A stretch of 64,000 bases of DNA. Source: Methylobacterium radiodurans. GTDB taxonomy: Bacteria > Pseudomonadota > Alphaproteobacteria > Rhizobiales > Beijerinckiaceae. The stretch covers positions 1,913,501-1,977,500 of the forward strand of contig NZ_CP029551.1 in the NCBI RefSeq assembly GCF_003173735.1, written 5' to 3'. Positions 33,346-40,692 of this stretch are shown here, in pieces. The first letter of the stretch is position 1; every line of letters starts with the position of its first letter. Position numbers and translations under genes: made by a program. The notes under the pieces were generated by a model. That model had not been told where the DNA came from and ran no database searches. It saw only the letters and a list, made by a program, of their open reading frames with translations.

Positions 33346-33795
33346 TCACGACCTTGCCGCCGCCGTCTGTCGGTTTCCTCGCGCCCGAAGTTCGTGCGCC
33401 GCCATGCCGACGAGCATCGCCGCCACGAAGACCAGGACCGGTGCCGCGCCGGTCGAGAGCGCGGCCACGGCCGGGCCGGGGCAGAAGCCCGAGAGGCCCC
33501 AGCCGATCCCGAACAGGGCCGCACCGAGCACGAGGGGCAGGTCGATCCGCCGGGAGGTCGGCAGGTCGAAGGTCCTGGCGAGGGCCGGGCGCGCCAGGCG
33601 GCGGGAGAGGGCGTAGCCGAGCGCGGACACGCTCACCGCCCCGCCGAGGACGAAGACCAAGCTCGGATCCCAGGCCCCCCCGACATCGAGGAAGCCGCGC
33701 ACGCGGGCCGGATCGAGCATCCCCGACAGGGCGAGGCCGAGCCCGAAGAGCAGCCCGGCGGCAAGCGCCGCGGCAGCCCGCGCTCCGCCGCTCAC
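33346..33795 (-). CDS. YeeE/YedE-type sulfur transporter, second half (DUF6691)
   Basis: A 149-residue membrane protein with four helices, starting at a GTG that overlaps the upstream stop. Key motifs are ALAAGLLFGLGLALSGMLDPARVRGFLDV and FGIGWGLSGFCPGPAVAAL with the conserved Cys of the Gly-Phe-Cys-Pro-Gly-Pro box. With the next gene it forms a split YeeE/YedE pair; single-chain YeeE imports thiosulfate through relayed Cys contacts. The pair is convergent with the monooxygenase operon (9-bp gap). Confidence 0.85.
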   Translation of the reverse strand: MSGGARAAAALAAGLLFGLGLALSGMLDPARVRGFLDVGGAWDPSLVFVLGGAVSVSALGYALSRRLARPALARTFDLPTSRRIDLPLVLGAALFGIGWGLSGFCPGPAVAALSTGAAPVLVFVAAMLVGMAAHELRARGNRQTAAARS

Positions 33796-34202
33796 GACAC
33801 CACCCGCACGAGGGCCACCGTCAGGATCCCGGTGCCGAGGAAGACCAGCACCGCCACGAGCGAGCGCGGCGACAGGCGGGCGAGCCCGCACACGCCGTGG
33901 CCGGAGGTGCAGCCGGAGCCGAGCCGGGTGCCGAAGCCGACCAGCAGCCCGGCGACGGCGAGGACCGGCCAGGACGCCTCGATCCGCATCGCGGGCCAGT
34001 GCCCCGCCATGGCCGCGAAGAGCGGCGGCCCGAGGACGAGGCCGAGCAGGAAGGCGAGATCGGCGAGCCGGCGCTCCCCCGGCCGGGCCAGCCCCGCCAC
34101 GAGCCCGCTGATGCCGGCGATGCGGCCGTTGAGGAGGAGGAGCATCGCGGCGGAGAGGCCGATCAACAGACCGCCTCCGAGGGCCGGAAGGTAAGCGTCC
34201 AT
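33792..34202 (-). CDS. YeeE/YedE-type sulfur transporter, first half
   Basis: A 136-residue inner-membrane protein. The first helix (ALGGGLLIGLSAAMLLLLNGRIAGISGLVAGL) carries the family RIAGISG motif, and VGFGTRLGSGCTSGHGVCGLARLSPRSL contains the two conserved cysteines of the Gly-Cys-Thr-Ser-Gly-His-Gly-x-Cys-Gly box. Together with the following gene (4-bp GTGA overlap) it should move thiosulfate or another reduced sulfur species. It is the first gene after a divergent promoter shared with the cysE side. Confidence 0.87.
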   Translation of the reverse strand: MDAYLPALGGGLLIGLSAAMLLLLNGRIAGISGLVAGLARPGERRLADLAFLLGLVLGPPLFAAMAGHWPAMRIEASWPVLAVAGLLVGFGTRLGSGCTSGHGVCGLARLSPRSLVAVLVFLGTGILTVALVRVVS

Positions 34203-34280
34203 GGCAGGTGATCCCGGTGTCGTCCGTGCCGGAATATCTCCGGGGCTGCGTCGGAACAACCCTTGTCAAACCGGGTTTTG

Positions 34281-34294
34281 TCGATAATTATCGA
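34281..34294. promoter_or_regulatory. Perfect 14-bp palindrome in the yedE/cysE divergent promoter
   Basis: TCGATAATTATCGA sits in an AT-rich pocket of the 256-bp gap between yedE (minus) and the 68-aa gene (plus). Position and symmetry suggest a regulator binding site controlling both directions. Confidence 0.5.
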
Positions 34295-34458
34295 GCTATA
34301 ACAAAGGGTTAGCGAAAATCATGCTCTCACCCGGGCAAGCCGCGAACGAAACCTTCTCCTCCGACCACGAAGGGGCGGAAGGGCATTTCCCGAGCTGGCC
34401 GACAGGGCCGCGGACCGGGAATCGGGCCGGTCTCTCCCGGCGGGCAGAGGAGGATTCC

Positions 34459-34665
34459 ATGGCGGCATCGACCATCAGACGAGGGGACGAGGTGGTGTTC
34501 AAGCGCCTCGACCTCGCGGAAACGCTGGGGATCTGGCGTCACGCCCGAGGGCGGATCGTCCGCATCCACGGCCAGGGCGAGCGCCCGGCGACCGTCGATG
34601 TCGCCTTCGAGGGGCACGAACTTCTCGAAGGCTACCTGCCGGACCTGTTCCGTCGCGTGCACTGA
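34459..34665 (+). CDS. Small conserved protein (68 aa) ahead of cysE
   Basis: A 68-residue soluble protein, MAASTIRRGDEVVFKRLDLAETLGIWRHARGRIVRIHGQ..., with alternating strands ending LLEGYLPDLFRRVH. GDEVVFKRLD...ARGRIVRIHG...VDVAFEGHE looks like a small SH3/KOW-like beta barrel. A strong AGAGGAGG precedes the ATG. It is 11 bp from cysE, so they are one operon. The function is unknown; the context implies a role in sulfur assimilation or its control. Confidence 0.65.
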   Translation: MAASTIRRGDEVVFKRLDLAETLGIWRHARGRIVRIHGQGERPATVDVAFEGHELLEGYLPDLFRRVH

Positions 34666-34676
34666 TCGGCGCCACC

Positions 34677-35525
34677 ATGGCCTCAGCCCTCGCCGCCCTT
34701 CAGCCGCCGCTTCGCGCGACGAGCCGCAGCACCACCGAGTCCGACGTCTGGGCGGAACTGCGCGCCGAGGCCGAGGCCGGCCTCATCGAGGAACCGCTCT
34801 ACGCGGGGATCATCCAGGCGACGATCCTCGACCAGCGCAGCCTCACCCAGGCCCTGGCCTACCGCCTCGCTCACCGACTCGGCGATGGCGACCTCGCCCG
34901 TCTGTCGATGCGCGATCTTTGTCTCCATGCTCTGGAGGCCGATCCGCAGGCGAGCGCCCACGCGGTGCGGGACCTCGTCGCCATCCGCGAGCGCGATCCG
35001 ACCTGCCGGCGCTACCTGGACCCGTTCCTCTTCTACAAGGGGTTCGCCGCCCTCGAAGCCTATCGGGTCGGGCACTGGCTCTGGCAGCAGGGCCGGGTGA
35101 CGCTGGCGCTGCACGTCCAGAGCCGCATCTCAGAGGTCTTCGGGTGCGACATCCACCCGGCGGCCCGGATCGGCTCCGGCGTCTTCATCGACCACGCCAC
35201 GGGCGTGGTCATCGGCGAAACGACGGTGGTCGCCGACGACGTGTCGATCCTCCAGTCGGTGACGCTTGGCGGCAACGGCAAGGAGAGCGGCGACCGGCAC
35301 CCGAAGATCGCCCGCGGGGTGCTGCTCAGCGTCGGCGCCAAGGTGCTCGGCAATGTCCGCGTCGGCGAGGGCGCCAGGGTCGGCGCCGCCGCCGTCGTGC
35401 TGAGCGATGTGCCAGCCCACACCACCGTCGCGGGCGTCCCCGCCCGCGTCGTGTCGCACCTGCGGCCCGGCGAGGAGCCGGCCCTCAGCATGGACCAGTC
35501 CTTCGGCTTCGGGGACGGGATCTGA
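34677..35525 (+). CDS. cysE: Serine O-acetyltransferase
   Basis: A 282-residue CysE that makes O-acetylserine, the carbon acceptor for cysteine synthesis. The N-terminal helical domain (DVWAELRAEAEAGLIEEPLYAGIIQATILDQRSL) is the SATase_N domain. The C-terminal left-handed beta helix has IHPAARIGSGVFIDHATGVVIGETTVVADDVSILQSVTLGG, the catalytic His region DHATG and GDRHPKI, and the end VSHLRPGEEPALSMDQSFGFGDGI. Its place before the encapsulin/cysteine-desulfurase pair links cysteine supply to a desulfurase nanocompartment, as described for other family 2 encapsulin loci. Confidence 0.92.
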   Translation: MASALAALQPPLRATSRSTTESDVWAELRAEAEAGLIEEPLYAGIIQATILDQRSLTQALAYRLAHRLGDGDLARLSMRDLCLHALEADPQASAHAVRDLVAIRERDPTCRRYLDPFLFYKGFAALEAYRVGHWLWQQGRVTLALHVQSRISEVFGCDIHPAARIGSGVFIDHATGVVIGETTVVADDVSILQSVTLGGNGKESGDRHPKIARGVLLSVGAKVLGNVRVGEGARVGAAAVVLSDVPAHTTVAGVPARVVSHLRPGEEPALSMDQSFGFGDGI

Positions 35526-35956
35526 CCCGACCGCGGAAAAAATCCTTCCCTTGAAACAATTTCCTCATCCAGCGCCTATCGGGGCGGGCGCTCGTAGAAT
35601 GGATTTCTCTCAATCCGCGGTGCGCGCTGAATCGTATTCTGCCCGATTGCGGGAAATCAGATCGATCTTCCAAAGAAGCCCGAGAAAAAGAAGATCATTT
35701 CGTTGACCGACGGGTAGTGCACCGCCTAGTGAAGTATCGCTGATGCGACTCGATGTCCGAGTCGCGTGAGACAACGCCGAGCGGCTGCAAGATCGCTCGC
35801 GAACACATGATTCGCCGGATCGTCCGTGGCTTTCGGCCCCGTTCGATCCACTGAACACTTGAGAACATACGCGCCCGGTCCGCCTCGGCGGTACGACCGC
35901 CCGCTTCAGCGCGGGCCGATGCGGCGCGCCTGCACAATGGCTGGAGACGAGACACG
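35526..35956. other. Intergenic leader ahead of the encapsulin operon
   Basis: A 431-bp non-coding stretch, AT-richer than the flanks, with tracts such as GGAAAAAATCC and AAGAAGATCATTTC. It is long for this operon-dense island, so the encapsulin pair probably has its own promoter and possibly a regulated leader. No clear dyad or riboswitch class was recognised. Confidence 0.5.
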
Positions 35957-37348
35957 ATGAGCGGACCGGGTTTGAGCGTCAGCGCCACAGCGGCACGCAA
36001 TCTTGCGACGGCGACCGTCACCTCGGTCCAGAACGCGGCCAACACGCCGCGCTGGCTCCTCCGCCTGCTGCCCTTCGTCGATGTCCCGGGCGGCGTCTAC
36101 CGCGTCAACCGCCGTGCCGTGGTGCTCGCCAAGGGCGGCCGGATCGACCTCGTGACCGAGGACAAGGGCCGGGTCGTCCGTTCCGGCTCGCTTCGCTCCG
36201 TGCCGCTGTTCAGCCGCCTCGGCGACGCCGAGCTCGCGGCGCTGGCGGGCAAGTTCAAGGAGAGCAAGCACGCGGCCGGTGAGGTCATCCGCGAGGAGGG
36301 CGCCGCCGAGCGCACCCTCGTGGTCGTCGCCGACGGCACCGTCGAGCTGACCCTGTCCGGCCCCTACAAGGGCCGCCTGCGCCAGGGGCTCGCCACGAAG
36401 GGCGACTATTTCGGCGACGGCGACCTTCTCGACGAGGGCGCGCCGGTCCCGGCGGTGAAGGCGCTCTCGGCGGTCACCCTGCTCACCCTCGATCGCGCGG
36501 CGCTGGACGACGAGAGCATCCGCTCGCGCATCGGCCAGTATCGCGAGGAGCGCGACCGGCTGAAGGGCCACACCAATGCCTACGGCGAGCAGGGCATCGA
36601 GCTTCTGGCCGTGCATACCGGCGAGCCGCGGCTGCCGACGACCTTCGTCGATTACGAGATCGATCCGCGCGAGTACCACCTCTCGACCATCCAGACGATC
36701 CTCAACACCCATACCCGCGTCACCGACCTCTACTCGAACGAGATCGACCAGCTCCGCGAGCAGATCCGCCTTACCGTCGATGCGGTGAAGGAGCGGGAGG
36801 AGTGGGAGCTTCTGAACAACTCGGCCTTCGGCCTGCTCAACGAGGTGACCGGGCGCCAGCGCATCCCCACCCGGGGCGGTCCGCCCACCCCGGACGACCT
36901 CGACGAGCTGCTGACGCTCGTGTGGAAGAAGCCCGCCTTCTTCGTGGCCCATCCCCGCGCCATCGCCGCCTTCGGCCGCGAGGCCACCCGCCGCGGCGTG
37001 CCCCCGGTGGTGGTGCACCTGTTCGGCGCGCCGTTCATCACCTGGCGTGGCGTGCCGCTGGTGCCGAGCGACAAGCTGCCGATCGACATCGACCCGGTGA
37101 CCGGCGCCCAGACCACCTCGATCCTGCTGCTGCGCGTCGGTGAGGGCGAGCAGGGCGTCGTCGGCCTGCAGAAGTCCGGCGTGACCGGCGAGATCGAGCC
37201 GGGCCTGTCGGTGCGCTACATGGGCACCAACGATCACTCCATCGCCTCGCACCTCGTGACCCGCTACTTCTCGGCCGCCGTGCTGGTCGAGGACGCGATC
37301 GCCCGTCTCGATAACGTGCTGCTCGGCAACTACCATGACTATGCGTGA
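35957..37348 (+). CDS. Family 2B encapsulin shell protein with inserted cyclic-nucleotide-binding domain
   Basis: A 463-residue HK97-fold shell protein of the SrpI/family 2 encapsulin type. Residues 1-75 form the N-arm and first strands (LSVSATAARNLATATVTSVQ, WLLRLLPFVDVPGGVYRVNRR). About 78-182 is an inserted cNMP-binding domain (VPLFSRLGDAELAALAGKF, GEVIREEG, LVVVADGTVELTLSG, KGDYFGDGDLL). The shell fold resumes with TTFVDYEIDPREYHLSTIQTILNTHTRVTDLYSNEIDQLREQIRL and ends SVRYMGTNDHSIASHLVTRYFSAAVLVEDAIARLDNVLLGNYHDYA. It should self-assemble into a cytoplasmic protein nanocompartment. It overlaps the cargo gene by 14 bp. The CBD suggests ligand-dependent behaviour, unproven. Confidence 0.93.
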   Translation: MSGPGLSVSATAARNLATATVTSVQNAANTPRWLLRLLPFVDVPGGVYRVNRRAVVLAKGGRIDLVTEDKGRVVRSGSLRSVPLFSRLGDAELAALAGKFKESKHAAGEVIREEGAAERTLVVVADGTVELTLSGPYKGRLRQGLATKGDYFGDGDLLDEGAPVPAVKALSAVTLLTLDRAALDDESIRSRIGQYREERDRLKGHTNAYGEQGIELLAVHTGEPRLPTTFVDYEIDPREYHLSTIQTILNTHTRVTDLYSNEIDQLREQIRLTVDAVKEREEWELLNNSAFGLLNEVTGRQRIPTRGGPPTPDDLDELLTLVWKKPAFFVAHPRAIAAFGREATRRGVPPVVVHLFGAPFITWRGVPLVPSDKLPIDIDPVTGAQTTSILLLRVGEGEQGVVGLQKSGVTGEIEPGLSVRYMGTNDHSIASHLVTRYFSAAVLVEDAIARLDNVLLGNYHDYA

Positions 37349-39338
37349 GGTGCAGGCTTCCGGTCTCCCCACGGGGAACGCGGGCGACCTCGCGCACGCC
37401 GATCTCGTCGGGCGCCTCGCCCGCGAGATCTATGGCCAGGGGCAGGCCGCGAGCCAGCCCTTCGCCCCGACGCTCCCGGCAGGTCCACAAGCGCCGCAGG
37501 CCCTCGACAGCCTGCCGCAGGGCTTCGGCGGTGCGGCGCTGCCGAGCGGCTCGCTCGGCGTGCCCTCGGCCCCTTCGGGCGGCCTGCCCGCCGGGTTCCA
37601 GCCCGATGTCTCGGCGCTCGGCGCCCGCTCCTTCGGTGCGCCGCGGGTCGGACTGCCGGGCCTCACCGGCCCGACCGTGCCGAACCTCGCCCCCGCGAGC
37701 CCGGCCTTCGCCGATGTCGGCGCGGTCCCGCCGGTCCACCCGGCGAGCCCGCGGCCGGTGCTGCCGGACTTCTCGTTCCCGAGCGTCCCGTCCCTCGCGG
37801 CGGGCTTGCCCGGCGGCCCGGAGCTGCACCGGCAGATCGCGGCGGACCATCCCCGCGCCAACGCCTTCGCGCACGCGCTCGCGCCCCATCTCGTGCCGGC
37901 GGATCCGTCAAGCGCGGGCGTGGACGAGGCGCAGGAAAGTTTCCGCAGGACCGGTCGCCTCTCGCGGGCACCGGAGCCGGCGCCGTCGAACCTGTCCGAC
38001 TACTACTTCCTGAACCTCGGCCCCGGCCCGGCCCGCAAGGCCCCGGCGAGCCCCCGCGTCGAGCCGACCCGCTCGCCCGGCCCCGCCCCGCGGGCGCTCG
38101 CGCACGGGTCGAGCCCGGTCGCGGCGCCCTTCGACGTGGAGCGCGTCCGCCGGGACTTCCCGGCCCTGCACCAGAGCGTCAACGGCCATCCGCTGGTCTG
38201 GCTCGACAACGCCGCGACGACCCACAAGCCGCAAGCCGTGATCGACGCGACGAGCGACTTCTACGGCAAGCACAACTCGAACATCCACCGGGCCGCCCAC
38301 ACGCTCGCGGCGCGCTCGACGGACCTGTTCGAGGGCGGGCGCGAGGCGGTGCGCCGCTTCCTCAACGCGCCGAGCAAGGACGACATCGTCTTCCTGCGCG
38401 GCACGACCGAGGCGATCAACCTCGTCGCCGCCTCCTATGGCGGGGCGCATATCGGGCCCGGCGACGAGATCATCCTCTCGACGATCGAGCACCACGCCAA
38501 CATCGTACCCTGGCAATTGCTGGCGCAGCGCACGGGGGCGACGATCCGGGTGATCCCGGTCAACGACCGCGGCGAGATCATCTTCGAGCAGTACGCGGCC
38601 CTGCTCTCGGGACGGACGAAGATCGTCTCGGTCACCCATGTGGCCAACGCGCTGGGCACCGTGAACCCGATCCGGGAGATCATCGCGCTCGCCCACGCCT
38701 ACGGCGTGCCGGTGCTGGTCGATGCGGCGCAGTCCTCGCCGCACATCCCGCTCGACGTGCAGGCGCTCGACGCCGACTTCCTCGTCTTCTCCGGCCACAA
38801 GGTGTTCGGCCCGACAGGGATCGGTGCCCTGTACGGCAAGGCGACGTTCCTCGAGGCGATGCCGCCCTGGCAGGGCGGCGGCCACATGATCGAGGACGTC
38901 ACCTTCGCGAGGACGGTCTACAAGGGCGCGCCGGAGAAGTTCGAGGCGGGCACCCCCGACATCGCGGGCGCCGTCGGCCTCGGGGCGGCCCTCGACTACC
39001 TGGAGAGCATCGGCCTGCCGGCCATCGCCGCCTACGAGCACGACCTGCTCGAATACGCGCAAGCAGGTCTCGCCGAGGTGAAGGGTCTGCGCCTGATCGG
39101 CACGGCGCGAGAGAAGGCGAGCGTTATGTCCTTCACGGTGGAAGGGCAGGAGAACGAGGCGGTGGCCCATCATCTCGACGCCCATGGTATCGCCGTGCGC
39201 TCGGGCCACCATTGCGCGCTTCCCGCCTTGCGCCGGTTCGGGGTCGATCAATCGGTGCGCGCCTCCCTGGCCTTCTACAACACCCGCGAGGACGTCGACA
39301 CGTTCCTGCGGGCGCTGCACACCCTGCCACGGCACTGA
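37335..39338 (+). CDS. Encapsulated cysteine desulfurase with long disordered N-terminus
   Basis: A 667-residue protein. Residues 1 to about 265 are Pro/Ala/Gly-rich and low-complexity, with short conserved-looking islands (HADLVGRLAREIYGQG at 21-36, HPRANAFAHALAPHLVP at 172-188, SDYYFLNLGP at 221-230), as expected of an encapsulin-targeting domain. From F266 it is a SufS-type PLP cysteine desulfurase: LDNAATTHKPQ, NSNIHRAAHTLA, PLP lysine K489 in FSGHKVFGPTG, active-site Cys C627 in RSGHHCALP. It releases sulfur from cysteine as a persulfide or, inside the shell, possibly elemental sulfur. Its ATG lies within the encapsulin 3' end, coupling shell and cargo synthesis. Confidence 0.93.
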   Translation: MTMREVQASGLPTGNAGDLAHADLVGRLAREIYGQGQAASQPFAPTLPAGPQAPQALDSLPQGFGGAALPSGSLGVPSAPSGGLPAGFQPDVSALGARSFGAPRVGLPGLTGPTVPNLAPASPAFADVGAVPPVHPASPRPVLPDFSFPSVPSLAAGLPGGPELHRQIAADHPRANAFAHALAPHLVPADPSSAGVDEAQESFRRTGRLSRAPEPAPSNLSDYYFLNLGPGPARKAPASPRVEPTRSPGPAPRALAHGSSPVAAPFDVERVRRDFPALHQSVNGHPLVWLDNAATTHKPQAVIDATSDFYGKHNSNIHRAAHTLAARSTDLFEGGREAVRRFLNAPSKDDIVFLRGTTEAINLVAASYGGAHIGPGDEIILSTIEHHANIVPWQLLAQRTGATIRVIPVNDRGEIIFEQYAALLSGRTKIVSVTHVANALGTVNPIREIIALAHAYGVPVLVDAAQSSPHIPLDVQALDADFLVFSGHKVFGPTGIGALYGKATFLEAMPPWQGGGHMIEDVTFARTVYKGAPEKFEAGTPDIAGAVGLGAALDYLESIGLPAIAAYEHDLLEYAQAGLAEVKGLRLIGTAREKASVMSFTVEGQENEAVAHHLDAHGIAVRSGHHCALPALRRFGVDQSVRASLAFYNTREDVDTFLRALHTLPRH

Positions 39339-39553
39339 ACGTTCCGCGCCGGCTGACCGGGTCGGCGCGGTATGAGGCCAGGAGCAAATGATCTCGAGCT
39401 GAGGTCTTTCGCGCAACTTGATAGATTTTTGCTTCGTCCGCTCTGGCAGTCATTGACCTCATAAGCAGACAGGCGGATTGCGGCCAGGATTGGTCGTCCT
39501 GAGCGAATCAGAGTGCCAGTAAGCACGACTTTCCGAGGACCCGAAATGGGTCC

Positions 39554-40527
39554 AGGCTGTGTGAAAACGCCGTGATCTGGTAGAGTAAGTTCCGATCTGG
39601 GGAGGTCGGGATGAAGCGCTTCATCGCAGGCGAAGATCGTCAGCAGATCACGCTCCTTCCCGACTGCCTGGACGACTACATCACCGCCGACACCCCGGTT
39701 CGCCTCATCGAAGTGTTCGCTGATGAACTCGGTCTGGTCGCGCTCGGCTTTGCGGGTGCGATGCCGGAGGCGACGGGGCGGCCCGCCTACCATCCGGCAA
39801 CGCTGCTCAAGATCTACCGCTACGGCTATCTCAACCGCGTGCCGTCGAGCCGCCGGCTCGAACGCGAGAGCCAGCGCAACATCGCGCTGATCTGGCTCAC
39901 CGGGCGGCTGATGCCCGGCTTCAAGACGCTGGCCGACTTCCGCAGGGATAACGGCCCGGCCATCCAGGCCGCCTGCGCGCAGTTCGTGGTGCTGTGCCGC
40001 CGGCTGAACCTGTTCAGCAAGGCTGTGGCCGCGATCGATGGCAGCAAGTTCAAGGCGGTCAACAACCGCGACCAGAACTTCACCGCCGCCAAGGTCGAAG
40101 CCCGGCTGGCGCAGGTCGCGGTGAGCATCGGCCGGTATCTCGCGGCGCTGGATCGGGCAGCCCCGCTGCACGCCGACGGAGACGCGGCGGGTCAAGCGCT
40201 GGGTGCACGAGGGCGTGCTCGATGCGATGCAGGCGCGACTCGACCGGATGCCGGATGCGATGAAGATCCGTCGCCAGACCGTGGAGCACCCGTTCGGCAC
40301 GTTGAAGGCTTGGATGGGCGCCGCCCACTTCCAGACCCGAACCTTGGCGAAGGTCAGGACCGAGATGAGCTTGCAGGTTCTGGCCTACAACATGAAGCGG
40401 ATGATCCAGATCGTCGGGGTCGATCCGCTGATGGCGGCCATCCGGACCTGAGGCCCACCAGTTCGAGCTGCCGCGCTACGGCGCCTGTGCCTCCAAACTC
40501 TCGATGAGCTGCGTCTTCACACAGCCT
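39554..40527 (+). mobile_element. Deletion derivative of an IS1182-type insertion sequence
   Basis: The ends are inverted repeats: AGGCTGTGTGAAAACGC on the left and, on the complement of the right end, AGGCTGTGTGAAGACGC. The 974-bp element holds an internally deleted transposase. No target duplication could be identified. It marks the end of the sulfur island. Confidence 0.75.
39611..40451 (+). pseudogene. Transposase, IS1182 family, internally deleted
   Basis: The N-terminal DUF772-type region is intact (MKRFIAGEDRQQITLLPDCLDDYI, YHPATLLKIYRYGYLNRVPSSRRLERESQRNIALIWLTGRLMPGFKTLADFRRDN, AAIDGSKFKAVNNRDQNFT). After SIGRYLAALDRA the frame changes near 40170, and the other frame continues with the family C-terminus RWVHEGVLDAMQARLDRMPDAMKIRRQTVEHPFGTLKAWMG..NMKRMIQIVG. 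Perhaps 130-150 residues of the catalytic core are missing, so it cannot be active alone. Confidence 0.85.
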
Positions 40528-40692
40528 CGGTGGTCAGCGGTCCTAGAAGGGTAAATCCCGAAGGCCTGCTCTTAAAGATCACGAAATCTATTTCTCGCCC
40601 TTACAAGATCGTTGCGAAGGCTCAGATTGCGCAGCCAATTGCTTTTAAATACGTGCGAAATTGCACCACCATAAGCATGTATAGATGCAACT

